From DAOUJW01 sp034421015 (GTDB lineage Bacteria; Chloroflexota; Dehalococcoidia; Lucifugimonadales; UBA2985): a stretch of 54,989 bases of DNA. A program made the position numbers and the translations under genes. Under the pieces are notes generated by a model that was given only the letters and a program-made list of their open reading frames with translations, was not told the DNA's origin and did no database searches. Every line of letters starts with the position of its first letter. Position 1 is the first letter of the stretch. The stretch lies in assembly GCA_034421015.1 (NCBI GenBank), contig DAOUKT010000012.1:1-54989 (forward strand). The letters are read 5' to 3'. Below are positions 8,321 through 16,881 of the stretch, piece after piece.

Positions 8321-9775
8321 CTATCGCCCCGCGCGTTCCGCCTCCTCAATGGCCCGCAGGCTGGACCGGGCCTTGTGCAACGTCTCCTGGTACTCGCTCT
8401 CCGGCACGCTGTCGGCCACAACTCCGCCGCCCGCCTGGATGTACGCCACGCCGTCCTTGACGACCATGGTTCGGATGGTGATGGCGGTGTCCATGTTTCC
8501 GGAGAAGCTGAAGTACCCCACCGCGCCGCCGTAGGGGCCGCGCCGCTCGCCCTCCTGCTCCGAGATGATCTCCATCGCCCGAATCTTTGGAGCGCCGGAT
8601 AGCGTGCCGGCGGGCAGGCAGGAGCGCAGGGCGTCGTAGATGGTGCGGTCGTCGCGCAGCCTGCCCTGCACCTCCGACTCCAGGTGCATGACGTGGGAGT
8701 ATCGCACAACGCGCATGAGGTCGGTCACCTCAACGGTGCCCGGATTGGAGACCCGCCCCACGTCGTTGCGACCCAGGTCCACCAGCATGATGTGCTCGGC
8801 GCGCTCCTTCTCGTCGGCCTTCAGCTCCGCGGCCAGAGCCTCGTCCTCCTCCGTAGTCGCGCCCCGGGGCCGCGTGCCGGCCAGCGGGAAGTTGTAGACC
8901 AGGCCATTCTCCACGCGCACCAGCAGCTCCGGCGACGCGCCGACAATGGAGAAGCCCTCCATGGAAAGGTAGTACATATATGGCGAGGGGTTCAGCGTCC
9001 TGAGCGCCCGGTAGATGTCCAGAGGCGCGGCGCTGGTTGGCCTGGCCAGACGCTGGGATGGCACCGCCTGGATGATGTCCCCGGCGTAGATGTACTCCTT
9101 GATCTGCTCCACCATGGCCTCGTACCGCTCTTGGCTCATGTTGGAGGTGTGGCCGGGACTGTCTTCGCCCTGCCCGGTGGCGCGACGCTCCACAAGAAGG
9201 GGTCTGTCAAGCCGCTCGACAAGGCGGTCGATGCGGGCCGCGGCCTCTGCATACGACTTTTCCACACTTTCCCCATCGACGTGGACGTGGCTGACAACCT
9301 TGATTTTGTGGCTGACGTGGTCGAAGACCAGCAGGGTGTCGACGAAGAGGAAGACGGCCTCCGGCAGGCCCAGCGGGTCGCTTGCGGGCGGCGGCACCGG
9401 CTCGTAGTAGCGGACGACGTCGTAGGCTATGAAGCCGACAGCGCCGCCGTGGAACCGCGGCAGGCCTCGAATCGACACCAGCTTGTGCCTGTTCAGTTCC
9501 TCTTCTATGAGCGTGAGGGGGTCCACCTCGCCATAGGGCTGGCCCGGCCCCGTCTTGACCACCTTGTACGGCTCAGTGCCGATGAAGCTGTAGCGGGCGA
9601 GCTGCTCCCCGCCCTCCACGCTCTCCAGAAGGTATGAGTATGCGCCCTCGGCAATCTTGAGGTAGGCGGAGACGGGCGTCTCCAGGTCGGCGTTGATCTC
9701 ACGGTACAGGGGGACCAGGTTCCCCTGCTTCGACAGCTCCTTCACCTCTTCCAGCGACGGATAGTAGGCGCTCAT
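8321..9775 (-). CDS. trpE: Anthranilate synthase component I
   Basis: The 484-residue protein has normal TrpE length and converts chorismate plus glutamine-derived ammonia to anthranilate, the first committed step of tryptophan synthesis. The feedback-site motif LLES is in the N-terminal region and the chorismate-binding C-terminal half contains IVGASPELLVR, ARPRG-like GTRPRGAT, and GRNDVGRVS. Its ATG overlaps the trpS stop by 4 bases (ATGA), so translation is coupled. Both genes lie downstream of a Trp T-box, so expression should rise when tRNA-Trp is uncharged. The glutaminase subunit trpG and the rest of the trp genes are not in the window. Confidence 0.95.
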   Translation of the reverse strand: MSAYYPSLEEVKELSKQGNLVPLYREINADLETPVSAYLKIAEGAYSYLLESVEGGEQLARYSFIGTEPYKVVKTGPGQPYGEVDPLTLIEEELNRHKLVSIRGLPRFHGGAVGFIAYDVVRYYEPVPPPASDPLGLPEAVFLFVDTLLVFDHVSHKIKVVSHVHVDGESVEKSYAEAAARIDRLVERLDRPLLVERRATGQGEDSPGHTSNMSQERYEAMVEQIKEYIYAGDIIQAVPSQRLARPTSAAPLDIYRALRTLNPSPYMYYLSMEGFSIVGASPELLVRVENGLVYNFPLAGTRPRGATTEEDEALAAELKADEKERAEHIMLVDLGRNDVGRVSNPGTVEVTDLMRVVRYSHVMHLESEVQGRLRDDRTIYDALRSCLPAGTLSGAPKIRAMEIISEQEGERRGPYGGAVGYFSFSGNMDTAITIRTMVVKDGVAYIQAGGGVVADSVPESEYQETLHKARSSLRAIEEAERAGR

Positions 9776-10836
9776 GTCGCAGCTCCAGGCAGGACAAAGC
9801 CCATGCGGTCCTTGATCTCCCGGAGTTTGGCGTTCGCAACCGCCCCGGCCCGCTCGGCGCCCTGCGCAAGAATGCGGTCGAGTTCAGCCACGTCGCCCAT
9901 GATCTCGTTATACCGCTCCCGGATTGGCCTCAGCTCCTCAATGACGACCTCAGCCACCGCGCTCTTCAGGTCCCCGTACCCCCTGGCATTGGCGAAGTCG
10001 GCCTCCACCTGCTCCGGCGACTTTGAGGTGATAACCTGATAGATGCCAAGGAGGTTGTTGACGCCGGCCCTGGCGGGGTCGTCCGAGAATGCGATCTCGT
10101 TCCCCGAATCGGTCACGGCCCGTTTGATCGTTCGCTCGATCTCCTTCGGCTCATCGACCATCTTTACCAGGTGGCCGCGAACGTGCTCGTAGCTCTTCGC
10201 CATCTTCCTCGTGGGGTCGTCCAACCCCATGATGCGCGCGCCTATCTCCGGGATCACCGGCTCCGGCAGGACGAACGTCTCGCCAAACAGGTGATTGAAC
10301 CGCTGGGCTATGTCGCGAGAGAGCTCCACGTGCTGCTTCTGGTCCTCTCCCACCGGCACCTCGTCGGCGCTGTACAGGAGGATGTCGCACGCCATCAGAA
10401 CGGGGTAGGCGAGCAGCCCCGTCGAAATGCGCTCGCTGCCGTCGGTCCGGCCCGCCTTGTCCTTGTACTGAGTCATGCGTTCAAGCCAGCCGAGGGGCGT
10501 CACGCAGCTGAGCAGCCAGCATGCCTCCGAGTGGGCGGTCAGGTGGCTCTGAACGAAGATGGGGCAGTGGTCCGGGTCCAGGCCCGACGCTATATAGAGC
10601 GCGGCCACGGCCCTTGTGCGATGACGCAGCGCGGCGGGGTCGTGCGGCTGCGTGATGGCGTGCAGGTCGACGATGCAGAAGTAGTTCTCCTTCTCATACT
10701 GCCGCTCAACCCAACGCTTGATCGCGCCGAGGTAGTTGCCCAGGTGCAGGTCGCCCGAAGGTTGTATGCCGCTCAGGACACGCTTTTTGCGCGTCTGTGT
10801 GTTCCTGTCTTCGCCGGTAATGGTTTCAGATTGCAT
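9772..10836 (-). CDS. trpS: Tryptophanyl-tRNA synthetase
   Basis: The 354-residue class I synthetase charges tRNA-Trp. The ATP-binding HIGH-type motif is HLGN at 31-34 after GIQPSGDL, and the second signature is KMAKS at 211-215, where most TrpS have KMSKS. GEDQKQHVELSRDIA, a hallmark of TrpS, is also present. It is the first gene after the T-box leader (10981-11275) and is cotranscribed with trpE. A leader of about 145 bases separates the T-box terminator from the ATG. The first 17 residues are poorly conserved and the start could be slightly internal. Confidence 0.96.
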   Translation of the reverse strand: MQSETITGEDRNTQTRKKRVLSGIQPSGDLHLGNYLGAIKRWVERQYEKENYFCIVDLHAITQPHDPAALRHRTRAVAALYIASGLDPDHCPIFVQSHLTAHSEACWLLSCVTPLGWLERMTQYKDKAGRTDGSERISTGLLAYPVLMACDILLYSADEVPVGEDQKQHVELSRDIAQRFNHLFGETFVLPEPVIPEIGARIMGLDDPTRKMAKSYEHVRGHLVKMVDEPKEIERTIKRAVTDSGNEIAFSDDPARAGVNNLLGIYQVITSKSPEQVEADFANARGYGDLKSAVAEVVIEELRPIRERYNEIMGDVAELDRILAQGAERAGAVANAKLREIKDRMGFVLPGAAT

Positions 10837-10980
10837 GGTATCCGGTAAGTCCTCCCGTTGTGAGGCTTTCAGCGAGGCGCCAAAAGGACCGCTTGTCGGC
10901 TCTAATTTACTCAGTCACCACAACGTTGCGCCAATGCGTCCCATCGGCTCACGCCTCCGTATCTACTTTTCTCCCACAAA

Positions 10981-11275
10981 CGAGAAGCCCCGCCCTTTAA
11001 GGGGCGGGGCTTCTCCGCGGTGCCACCCTTATTTGGAGAGGCGACCCAATAGTTTCGCCCCTCTCATATCTCAGTCGAGCCTCCGGCTGAAGGCTCTGGA
11101 GTCTGTAACGGGACTCCCCCGGCAAGGCCTACGTCCCTGGCTGCAGGGCATTCGGTTTGCGGCTCCCGGGCCCATTCGGCCCCTGCGCTGACACCGGCTC
11201 GCACCTTACCCGGCTCTCTGAGTCCCGCTTGAGGCGTACTAATCCCGTTCGCAGCCTGTGGCTATGTCCAATTTG
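10981..11275 (-). promoter_or_regulatory. Tryptophan T-box riboswitch (trpS-trpE leader)
   Basis: Read on the minus strand, the leader has the elements of a T-box in order. There is an AGTA loop-E motif, then AGAGAG and a GGTGCGAGCC segment of stem I, then GAA directly followed by TGG (11174-11172), the expected specifier codon for tryptophan. The near-invariant T-box sequence AGGGTGGCACCGCG is at 11029-11016. Immediately after it is a GC-rich terminator hairpin (11015-10982). Uncharged tRNA-Trp should pair with the specifier and the T-box and prevent termination. The 5' boundary is estimated from the promoter. Confidence 0.93.
10982..11015 (-). terminator. T-box-controlled terminator hairpin
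   Basis: A 14-base-pair perfect stem (GAGAAGCCCCGCCC and its complement) with a short CTTAA-type loop follows the T-box sequence. It overlaps the antiterminator side, as expected for transcription attenuation. The downstream T-run is short (GTTTG). Confidence 0.85.
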
Positions 11276-11280
11276 CGCGG

Positions 11281-11309
11281 AGTATAGCGGCCGCCTCGCG
11301 GGGTGTCAA
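11281..11309 (-). promoter_or_regulatory. Sigma70-type promoter of the trpS-trpE leader
   Basis: On the minus strand TTGACA (11309-11304) and TATACT (11286-11281) are separated by exactly 17 bases. It is placed just upstream of the T-box, which supports the T-box 5' boundary at about 11275. Confidence 0.85.
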
Positions 11310-11383
11310 GGCGAGCGAGACATCTAGAGTTGACCGAGCGCGGAAGATATGTTAGCGTGCGCGCAAGTAGCAAGGGGAATGAA

Positions 11384-12202
11384 ATGATCTATCAAGATGA
11401 TGGCGAACTTTCCTTCGACATGACGTTCGTCATTAACCCTGAAGCCGAATCCGCGACGGTTGGTTTGCTACTGAATTCCCTCGAGCATATAAACCGCCTA
11501 CTGCGCGATGTAGACTATGCCATAAATGGGGCGAAGTCTCCGCGCAATTGGGTTATTCGGAAGCTCCAATCTAGTGCGCCTAGCATCACCGTGCAGCCGG
11601 ACATACACATTGGCCATCAACGGCAGGCCGTCAAGGCGATAGGTGATGGCCTTCGGGCAGTGACCGACGGAACGGACTACCCCCCTCAGTACTTTACCGA
11701 ACAGGCCTTGCTGAATCTCGGAAAAATGCGCCGGTTGTTTAGAGGCAGGAACAAGGCCAGTTCCATAATTGTCCTCAGTGATGGAGAACAGATGGCTACC
11801 ATAAGACGGGATATCTCGCAAAAGACAGACAGAATTCTTAAAGCCGGCTACCGCAATATAGGGTCTCTTGAGGGAACCTTGGAAGCCATAAATGTCCACA
11901 GATCTCCCACTGTGACAATCTGGGATAGGACAACAAGAACGCCGGTCCGGTGCTCCATACCTAGGGGTGGTGATTGGCTGTCTCGCGTCAGGGCATTTCT
12001 AGAAAAGAGGGTCTTGGTAACGGGGGACATAAGTTATTTCGCCAACGGGACACCGCGATCAATTACCAATATTATAGACCTCGAAGATGCAACTCCTGAC
12101 CCCAATTTGCCAAAGGCTGAATTTGGCTCCATTCCAGACGCTAGGGCAGCAGACGACCCTGCAACGTTCTTGGAATCAGTTCGCCGGGTTTCTCCAGGAT
12201 AA
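11384..12202 (+). CDS. Unrecognised 272-residue protein paired with a PIN nuclease
   Basis: ATG 11384 follows AAGGGGA at a good distance; the frame extends upstream without a better start. The protein is soluble and basic. I do not recognise a family. Its N-terminal part (FDMTFVINPEAESATVGLLL, LEHINRLLRDVDYAI) looks like an alpha/beta domain; the middle has a basic helix (GKMRRLFRGRNKASS), and residues about 185-235 (GYRNIGSLEGTLEAINVH, PTVTIWDRTTRTPVRC) look beta-rich and resemble small barrel or receptor-like cores. Two bases separate it from the PIN gene, so they form an operon. GC is visibly lower than in neighbouring genes, suggesting transfer. An oversized antitoxin or an accessory factor for the PIN protein are both possible. 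Confidence 0.6.
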   Translation: MIYQDDGELSFDMTFVINPEAESATVGLLLNSLEHINRLLRDVDYAINGAKSPRNWVIRKLQSSAPSITVQPDIHIGHQRQAVKAIGDGLRAVTDGTDYPPQYFTEQALLNLGKMRRLFRGRNKASSIIVLSDGEQMATIRRDISQKTDRILKAGYRNIGSLEGTLEAINVHRSPTVTIWDRTTRTPVRCSIPRGGDWLSRVRAFLEKRVLVTGDISYFANGTPRSITNIIDLEDATPDPNLPKAEFGSIPDARAADDPATFLESVRRVSPG

Positions 12203-12204
12203 TT

Positions 12205-12675
12205 GTGCCTCCAAGCCGCCGTCTATGGGATTCCTCCGTGGTCCTGGGTTATCTTGCAGGCAATGTGGATTTGGCCGAGACCTGCTCTCAAATCTTGGAG
12301 CGCGCTACAGCAGGGGAAATTGAAATCGTAGTATCTACGATGGCTGCTACGGAGGTAGCTTACCTAGAAGGGCTAGCTGACCATGACTCTGAAGCAAAAA
12401 TCCGGGAATTCCTGAGCCGGAACTACATAATTCCGGTCGCTCTTGACGTCCGAGTGGCATCCACGGCCCGCGAGTTGGTTAGGCGGTATAGGAATGCGCC
12501 AAGTATCAAGCCTGCGGACGCGATACATCTTGCAACTGCAATCCACTTGAGGATTCCTGTAATGGAAACTATGGACGAGAGCCTTCTTCGGTTCAATGGC
12601 CTTGAAGGTGTTCCACCGGTAACTGTGCGTCGCCCTCTTTACGAAGGGCCGCATCGTCTGCCTGGCATACCTTGA
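12205..12675 (+). CDS. PIN-domain nuclease (VapC-like)
   Basis: The 156-residue protein starts with GTG 12205, two bases after the preceding stop. The PIN acidic residues can be placed: D in LWDSSVVLGYLAG near residue 9, E in AATEVAYLEG near residue 49-55, D in KPADAIHLATAI near residue 109, and a final acidic position in METMDESLLRF. PIN proteins cut RNA in a metal-dependent way and are usually toxins with a small antitoxin. Here the cotranscribed partner is a 272-residue protein rather than a typical 70-90-residue antitoxin. Low GC relative to neighbours. It ends 29 bases from the convergent pyrE. Confidence 0.82.
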   Translation: MPPSRRLWDSSVVLGYLAGNVDLAETCSQILERATAGEIEIVVSTMAATEVAYLEGLADHDSEAKIREFLSRNYIIPVALDVRVASTARELVRRYRNAPSIKPADAIHLATAIHLRIPVMETMDESLLRFNGLEGVPPVTVRRPLYEGPHRLPGIP

Positions 12676-12703
12676 TGCGGTTTGCGTTCAAGGCCCAGCG
12701 CCT

Positions 12704-13267
12704 CTACTCAACCACCCTGACCTTTCCCTCAGCGTCGGCTTCCAGGAGCGTCCTGAAGTCGTAGCCCCTGCTGCGGAGCTCATCGCCGCCGCCCTGGTTG
12801 CGGTCCAGTATCGTCAGCACCCTCTCCACCGTGCAGCCTGCCTCCTCCACCGCGCTTATGGCCATGAACAGCGAGCCTCCGGTTGAACACACATCGTCCA
12901 GTATGGCGACCCGACTGCCGGCCTGGAGCCTGCCCTCAACCTGCTTTCTCGTGCCGTACTCCTTGGCCTCGCCTCGGACGAAGAAGGCGTCAAGCGGGCT
13001 GCCCTCAATCTGACTCACCAGGGCTATCGACGTGACGATGGGGATAGCCGCCGTCGCAGGGCCCCCAACTGCCACGATGCCTGACCCCTGGAGCACCTGC
13101 ACGAACGCCCTGCCCAGGAGGTGCGCGCCCTCCGGGTGGAGGCTGATGAGCCGTCCATCGAAGTAGTAGCTGCTCTTTGCGCCGGACGACAGGGTGAAGT
13201 CGCCGTATCTAAGCGATCCCACCTGCTCCGATAGCTCCAGTATCCTGCGGGCGATCTCACTGCTCAC
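12704..13267 (-). CDS. pyrE: Orotate phosphoribosyltransferase
   Basis: I chose GTG 13267 because AGGAGG lies 6 bases upstream; this overlaps the nadD end by 11 bases. The 187-residue protein has the type I phosphoribosyltransferase PRPP loop in ILDDVCSTGGS and the PyrE lid sequence FVRGEAKEYGTRK. It makes OMP from orotate and PRPP in pyrimidine synthesis. It is the last gene of the obg-nadD-pyrE run, all on the minus strand with overlaps or 1-base gaps. The N-terminal YGDFTLSSGAKSSYYFDGR is also typical of PyrE. Confidence 0.92.
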   Translation of the reverse strand: MSSEIARRILELSEQVGSLRYGDFTLSSGAKSSYYFDGRLISLHPEGAHLLGRAFVQVLQGSGIVAVGGPATAAIPIVTSIALVSQIEGSPLDAFFVRGEAKEYGTRKQVEGRLQAGSRVAILDDVCSTGGSLFMAISAVEEAGCTVERVLTILDRNQGGGDELRSRGYDFRTLLEADAEGKVRVVE

Positions 13268-13874
13268 TTTCAGCCTCCTGGTAGAGTCCATTTTCGCGAA
13301 TGTAGTCGGCAACCGGCGGCGGGATCCAGTAGGTCACCGGCAGCCCCTGCTGCACGCGCCGCCGTATCTCAGCGCCGCTGATGCCGATGTCCGGCCCCTC
13401 CAGAAAGACGACCTGCTCTGCGGCCCCTGCGCGTATCCCGTCAAGGGACGCCCTGTCGAACTCCGCGTGGCCCGGTCTGGACACCGCTACAATGGTGCAC
13501 AGGTCGAAGAGGCGAGCCGGCTCCTTCCACCTGTGCAGCGTCTCCACAGAGTCCATTCCAAGGATGAAGAAAAGGGACGCGCCCCTGGCCTCACCATCCA
13601 GAAGAGCGGTCAGCGTATCCAGGGTGTAGGAGAGCCCGGGGCGGTCCACCTCGACCGTAGACACCTTGAAGCTCGGGTTGCACTCCACGGCCAGCCGCAG
13701 CATCGCCACCCGGTGGTGGGAGGCCGAAACCGCGCTGCCCTCCTTCATCCACGGCCGGCCCGTCGGCACGAACCACACCTCGTCAAGCTCCAGTCTAGCC
13801 AGCGCCTCCTGTGCAATGATCAGGTGCCCGACGTGCACGGGGTCGAAGGTGCCCCCCAGAAGCCCTAGCCGCAT
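13257..13874 (-). CDS. nadD: Nicotinate-nucleotide adenylyltransferase
   Basis: The 205-residue protein joins ATP to nicotinate mononucleotide in NAD synthesis. It has the nucleotidyltransferase signature GGTFDPVHVGHL at the N-terminus and the C-terminal ISGAEIRRRVQQG, the ISSTxIR-type motif. Length is normal. It begins one base after the obg stop and overlaps pyrE at its end, so the three genes form a tight operon. rsfS, which often follows nadD, is not present here. Confidence 0.95.
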   Translation of the reverse strand: MRLGLLGGTFDPVHVGHLIIAQEALARLELDEVWFVPTGRPWMKEGSAVSASHHRVAMLRLAVECNPSFKVSTVEVDRPGLSYTLDTLTALLDGEARGASLFFILGMDSVETLHRWKEPARLFDLCTIVAVSRPGHAEFDRASLDGIRAGAAEQVVFLEGPDIGISGAEIRRRVQQGLPVTYWIPPPVADYIRENGLYQEAESEQ

Positions 13875-13875
13875 C

Positions 13876-15141
13876 CTACTTCCACTCCAACTCGTACTTG
13901 TCGATCCTGACGACCGACCCAGACCGCGCGCCGGCCTTCTCCAGGGCCTGCACTATGCCCCTGCGCTTGAACTCCTGCCACAGCTGCACCTGCACCTGCC
14001 ATTCGCCCAGGTCAACCCGCCTCACCAGCCGTTCCGCCACCGGCGAGCGCAGCACAAACACGGCTCCGTCTCTTTCGACGACGGGCCTGTTCCGTCGTGG
14101 CCTTGGCGTCAGAACGGGGACCGCCTCCGCTGGAGGTTCCGGCACCGCGGCCGTTTCCGCCAGCATTACGAGAGCCGCGTCAAGCACGGCGTCAACGCCA
14201 TCCCTCGTGGTCGCCGACATCCTCAGCATTCGGACTCCCCGCTCGCTGAGAGCGTCCTCCAATGCGGCCACTTGGGCCTGGGCCTCCGGCTCGTCCATCT
14301 TGTTCAGCACCACAACCTCCGGCCTGTCCAGCAAATGAGGGTCGTAGAGGCCCATCTCGTGGCGTACGCGGCCGTAGTCGCCAAGGACATCTTGCGACAG
14401 GCCGTCCAGCAGGTGGATGATCCCGCGGGTACGGCCCATGTGACGCAGGAAGTCGTCGCCAAGCCCGACGCCCTCATGAGCGCCCTCGATGAGGCCGGGT
14501 ATCTCCGCGACCACGAACTCCCGACCGCGCCGCTCAACGAAGCCGAGGATCGGCTCAAGGGTGGTGAAAGGATAGGACGCAATGTCTGGGCGCGCCCGGG
14601 AGCAAGCCTGCAGGAAGGACGACTTTCCAGCATTGGGCACACCGATGACGGCAATGTCAGCAAGGATTTGTAGCTCCAGCTCCAGCTCGATCTCCTCCAC
14701 AAGCTCCCCATCCTCCGCCAGAAGGGGAACCCTGTTCTGTGAGTAGGCAAACTTCGCGTTGCCCCTGCCACCACTTCCACCGCGTGCGGCTACAAATGTT
14801 GCTCCCAACTCTTTCAAGTCAACCAGCAGACTACGGTCACCGGACCCGTCACGCTCATACACCAGCGTTCCTTCGGGTACATCAACCACGCATTCAGCCC
14901 CATTCCGTCCGGCCCTGTCGTTCGGGCCGCCTGCCGCGCCGTTGCCCGCGGCAAAGCGACGCTTGTAGTGAAACGCCCTCAGCATATGCTCGCCCTCTCG
15001 CACGCGTAGAACAATGTCTCCCCCACGACCACCATCCCCGCCGTCTGGCCCACCCTTCGGGACAAACTTCTCCCTCCTGAAGCTCACTCCCCCAGGGCCT
15101 CCATTCCCAGCCTTTACTATTATTCTTATCTTGTCATACAT
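13876..15141 (-). CDS. obg: GTPase Obg (CgtA)
   Basis: The 421-residue protein has the glycine-rich Obg fold (residues 1-158), a GTPase domain and a C-terminal OCT-like extension. G1 is GVPNAGKS at 167-174, G4 is NKMD at about 260-263, and SATTRDG is G5. The G3 motif, usually DIPG, reads EIPG here with Glu203 in place of Asp. Obg assists 50S ribosome maturation and stress signalling. It heads the obg-nadD-pyrE operon. ATG 15141 is the obvious start, in an AT-rich leader. Confidence 0.95.
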   Translation of the reverse strand: MYDKIRIIVKAGNGGPGGVSFRREKFVPKGGPDGGDGGRGGDIVLRVREGEHMLRAFHYKRRFAAGNGAAGGPNDRAGRNGAECVVDVPEGTLVYERDGSGDRSLLVDLKELGATFVAARGGSGGRGNAKFAYSQNRVPLLAEDGELVEEIELELELQILADIAVIGVPNAGKSSFLQACSRARPDIASYPFTTLEPILGFVERRGREFVVAEIPGLIEGAHEGVGLGDDFLRHMGRTRGIIHLLDGLSQDVLGDYGRVRHEMGLYDPHLLDRPEVVVLNKMDEPEAQAQVAALEDALSERGVRMLRMSATTRDGVDAVLDAALVMLAETAAVPEPPAEAVPVLTPRPRRNRPVVERDGAVFVLRSPVAERLVRRVDLGEWQVQVQLWQEFKRRGIVQALEKAGARSGSVVRIDKYELEWK

Positions 15142-15224
15142 ATCTGTAACATTATATTAGATAGAGATAATAATTGCGCTGGAGTGTGAAAACTTCGTGG
15201 AGAACCCGTTTGGTTGCCTGTGGC

Positions 15225-16574
15225 TCAGGCAACTATCGCGTCCGTGATCTGGTCGATGTCTGAGCGGATTGTAGTGTCGGTCTCCAGGGCGTCGGTCACC
15301 TTCATCCAGCTGTAGCGGATGGTGGCGTGGTCGCGGTTGCCCAGCAGATTGCCGATTTCACGGAGGTTCTTGAGGGCGATCTCTCGAAGGAGGTAGACGG
15401 TAATCTGCCGGGCCTTGACGGTTTCCTTGTCGCGGCGCTTGCTCTGCAGGGCGTCCGGCGATGTGCCGTAGAAGAGGCAGACGGCGGAGATTACCTCCTC
15501 TGGGGTAGGGATGTTCCGCACGTCAGACGTAAGGACGCTTCCGAGAGCCTCCCGGGCAAGCTCCAGGGACGGGGGCCTGCCGGTGAAGTCGGAGAGGGCA
15601 CAGACCCGGTTCAGGGCACCTTCCAGCTCCCGGATGTTCGATGGGAAGTTGTGCGCGATGAGCTCCTGCACGTCTTGGGGAATCGAGACGCCGTGGGTGC
15701 CCGCCTTGGCCTGGACGATGGCCAGCCGCGTCTCCTGGTCCGGGGACTGGATGTCGGCGGAGAGGCCCCAGTCGAAGCGGGAGCGGAGGCGGTCTTCGAG
15801 GGGCTGCAGGGCGGCCGACGGCCTGTCGCTGGCGATTACTATCTGTCGATTGGTGTTGTGGAGATCGTTGAAAGCGTGGAAAAACCCCTCCTGGGTGGCC
15901 TCCTTGCCACGCATGAACTGGATGTCGTCCATGAGAAGCACATCGACAGAGTGGTACTTGTTGCGAAACTCCCTGGTCTTCCGGGTCTGGATGGAGGTCA
16001 CAAAGTCGTTTGTGAACTGCTCCGAGCTGACGTAGAGGCACGACAACCCTTTGGCCGTGGACGCGTGGCCGATTGCGTGGAGCAGGTGCGTCTTCCCAAG
16101 CCCGACGCCGGAGTAGAGGAAGAGGGGGTTGTAGGCCTCGCCCGGCTTTGAGCTGACGGCAAGAGCCGCCGCGTAGGCAAGCTGGTTTGACGCGCCCACC
16201 ACGAAGGAGGCCAGAGTGTACTTCCGGTTGAGAGGCCCGTGACCGGCGGCCGCCGGCGCGGGAGCGCTTGGCGATGGCGTCGGCGAGGGCTCGGGCCTCA
16301 GAGCGGTTTGCGGCGGGGATTCCGTCAGGACCTGGAACCGCGCCTCGATTCGCCGACCCATGACGTGGGCCAGTGAGCTCTCGATGAGGGAGGACATGCG
16401 CTTTTCGAGCCACTCCGCCACAAACGTGGACGGCGCGCCAACGACAATTCTGTCGCCCTCCAGCGACAGGCCCACGGTGTCCTTGAGCCAGGTCCTGAAG
16501 ATGGGGCGGCTGACCTGCAGCTCCAGGCTGGCAAGGGCCGCTTCCCACGCTTGTTTTGCGGTCTCAATCCTCAT
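15225..16574 (-). CDS. dnaA: Chromosomal replication initiator DnaA
   Basis: The 449-residue initiator has an N-terminal helicase-loading domain, a proline/serine/alanine-rich linker (about 85-112), an AAA+ domain with Walker A GVGLGKT (156-162) and Walker B LLMDDIQF, and the C-terminal DnaA-box-binding domain with GNRDHATIRYSWMK. It opens the origin and loads helicase. Unlike many genomes, dnaN and recF do not follow; the downstream gene is obg. One near-consensus DnaA box lies 68 bases upstream, consistent with autoregulation. Confidence 0.97.
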   Translation of the reverse strand: MRIETAKQAWEAALASLELQVSRPIFRTWLKDTVGLSLEGDRIVVGAPSTFVAEWLEKRMSSLIESSLAHVMGRRIEARFQVLTESPPQTALRPEPSPTPSPSAPAPAAAGHGPLNRKYTLASFVVGASNQLAYAAALAVSSKPGEAYNPLFLYSGVGLGKTHLLHAIGHASTAKGLSCLYVSSEQFTNDFVTSIQTRKTREFRNKYHSVDVLLMDDIQFMRGKEATQEGFFHAFNDLHNTNRQIVIASDRPSAALQPLEDRLRSRFDWGLSADIQSPDQETRLAIVQAKAGTHGVSIPQDVQELIAHNFPSNIRELEGALNRVCALSDFTGRPPSLELAREALGSVLTSDVRNIPTPEEVISAVCLFYGTSPDALQSKRRDKETVKARQITVYLLREIALKNLREIGNLLGNRDHATIRYSWMKVTDALETDTTIRSDIDQITDAIVA

Positions 16575-16641
16575 TCTGAATACGCCACGCTCTCTATGTC
16601 CCGGGCTTGAGGGTGGACGGGCCCCCTAAAGGGAGCCCGCC

Positions 16642-16650
16642 TGTGGATAC
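16642..16650 (+). promoter_or_regulatory. Single near-consensus DnaA box upstream of dnaA
   Basis: TGTGGATAC matches the inverted DnaA box TGTGGATAA at 8 of 9 bases. It is 68 bases before the dnaA start. Nearby, 16619-16638 can form a GC-rich hairpin with one mismatch. No cluster of boxes or AT-rich unwinding element is seen, so this looks like an autoregulatory site, not an origin. The rest of 16575-16881 shows nothing else I can name. Confidence 0.4.
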
Positions 16651-16881
16651 ATAGCGCCGGTGGCGCCAAGAAGAGCCTGGCATCAGGCTGAGTAAGGGCC
16701 AACTCCGGGAAGCGCGTCCTGGATGGAGATTGGCTGAGGACTACTATACCAGCCCCCTAGAATAGGGGATGCAAGGGGTAGCGGAGGGAATTTCATGGGA
16801 GATTTTGAGCCACTTTCCGGCGCGAAAATTGCCGTTGTTTTGGAATCTTTGGAACCCTATAATCCCTGTCAGGGAGCAAGT

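Noticed and set aside
10736..11191. Plus-strand open frame across the trpS leader
   Set aside because: The region is fully explained by the T-box, terminator and promoter on the minus strand.
16575..16881. Replication origin beside dnaA
   Set aside because: Only one near-consensus DnaA box, no AT-rich unwinding stretch and no dnaN; insufficient for an oriC call.
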